DNA from: Bog-473 sp052140165
GTDB taxonomy: Bacteria; Actinomycetota; Acidimicrobiia; Acidimicrobiales; RAAP-2
Length of the DNA stretch: 5,020 bases
Direction: 5' to 3'
NCBI GenBank assembly: GCA_052140165.1
Contig: JBKQUM010000004.1
Span: 1-5,020 of the forward strand
Below the pieces are notes generated by a model. It was not told the origin of the DNA. It was given only the letters and a program-made list of their open reading frames with translations, and ran no database searches. Position 1 is the first letter of the stretch. The number at the start of each line of letters is the position of its first letter. Position numbers and translations under genes: made by a program. Positions 4,998 to 5,020 of the stretch are shown in pieces.

Positions 4998-5020
4998 CGT
5001 TCCATACTGAATCGGGGGCA

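Larger units (their letters stand above)
3821..5020 (-). mobile_element. IS110/IS1111-type insertion sequence, partial and boundaries undetermined
   Basis: The transposase defines the element. Its left end (upstream of the gene) lies at or beyond 5020 and its right end somewhere in 3400-3820. This superfamily generally lacks terminal inverted repeats and target duplications, so the ends cannot be set from one copy. The coordinates given are a minimum span from the transposase stop to the window edge. Confidence 0.6.

Overview
The window is GC-rich and carries GTG starts. At least two genes seem to begin without a leader, with a TANNNT -10 hexamer 7 nt before the ATG. Together with the protein families present, this suggests a high-GC Gram-positive, probably an actinobacterium; the genus cannot be told from the sequence. 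No rRNA, tRNA or CRISPR array is visible.

Layout. Positions 1-258 hold no convincing gene. From about 2471 down to 259 four genes lie head to tail on the minus strand: an ABC-2 type transporter permease (1458-2471), a 66-residue two-helix membrane protein (1061-1261), a soluble beta-rich protein resembling PEGA/carboxypeptidase-regulatory-like modules (602-967), and a 77-residue Cys/His-rich protein with a good Shine-Dalgarno (259-492). They may be partly co-transcribed, but the last two have their own start signals. The permease has no ATP-binding partner in the window. Divergent from it, on the plus strand, is an isoprenylcysteine/phospholipid-methyltransferase-like membrane enzyme (2816-3313) with a candidate leaderless promoter.

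The right third is mobile DNA. A minus-strand IS110-superfamily (DEDD) transposase starts at a GTG at 4913 with a strong AAGGAG site. It is broken: the C-terminal 44 residues lie in another frame and end at 3821. The junction is best explained by an 11-bp deletion. Downstream of the transposase is a gene-free stretch of about 500 bp (3314-3820) rich in symmetry: an almost perfect 28-bp inverted-repeat pair 212 bp across (3563-3590 and 3747-3774), a perfect 15-bp stem around a 34-nt loop (3455-3518), and a 6-bp hairpin extended past a mismatch (3405-3427). Two more hairpins lie upstream of the transposase start (4945-4963 and 4983-4997). IS110-superfamily elements carry a guide (bridge/seek) RNA in a non-coding end, so these flanks are where such an RNA should be sought, although the 28-bp pair may instead be a separate small element.

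The chromosomal genes do not form a recognisable pathway beyond being mostly envelope-associated. The most informative signals are the decayed IS, its structured flanks, and the orphan permease.
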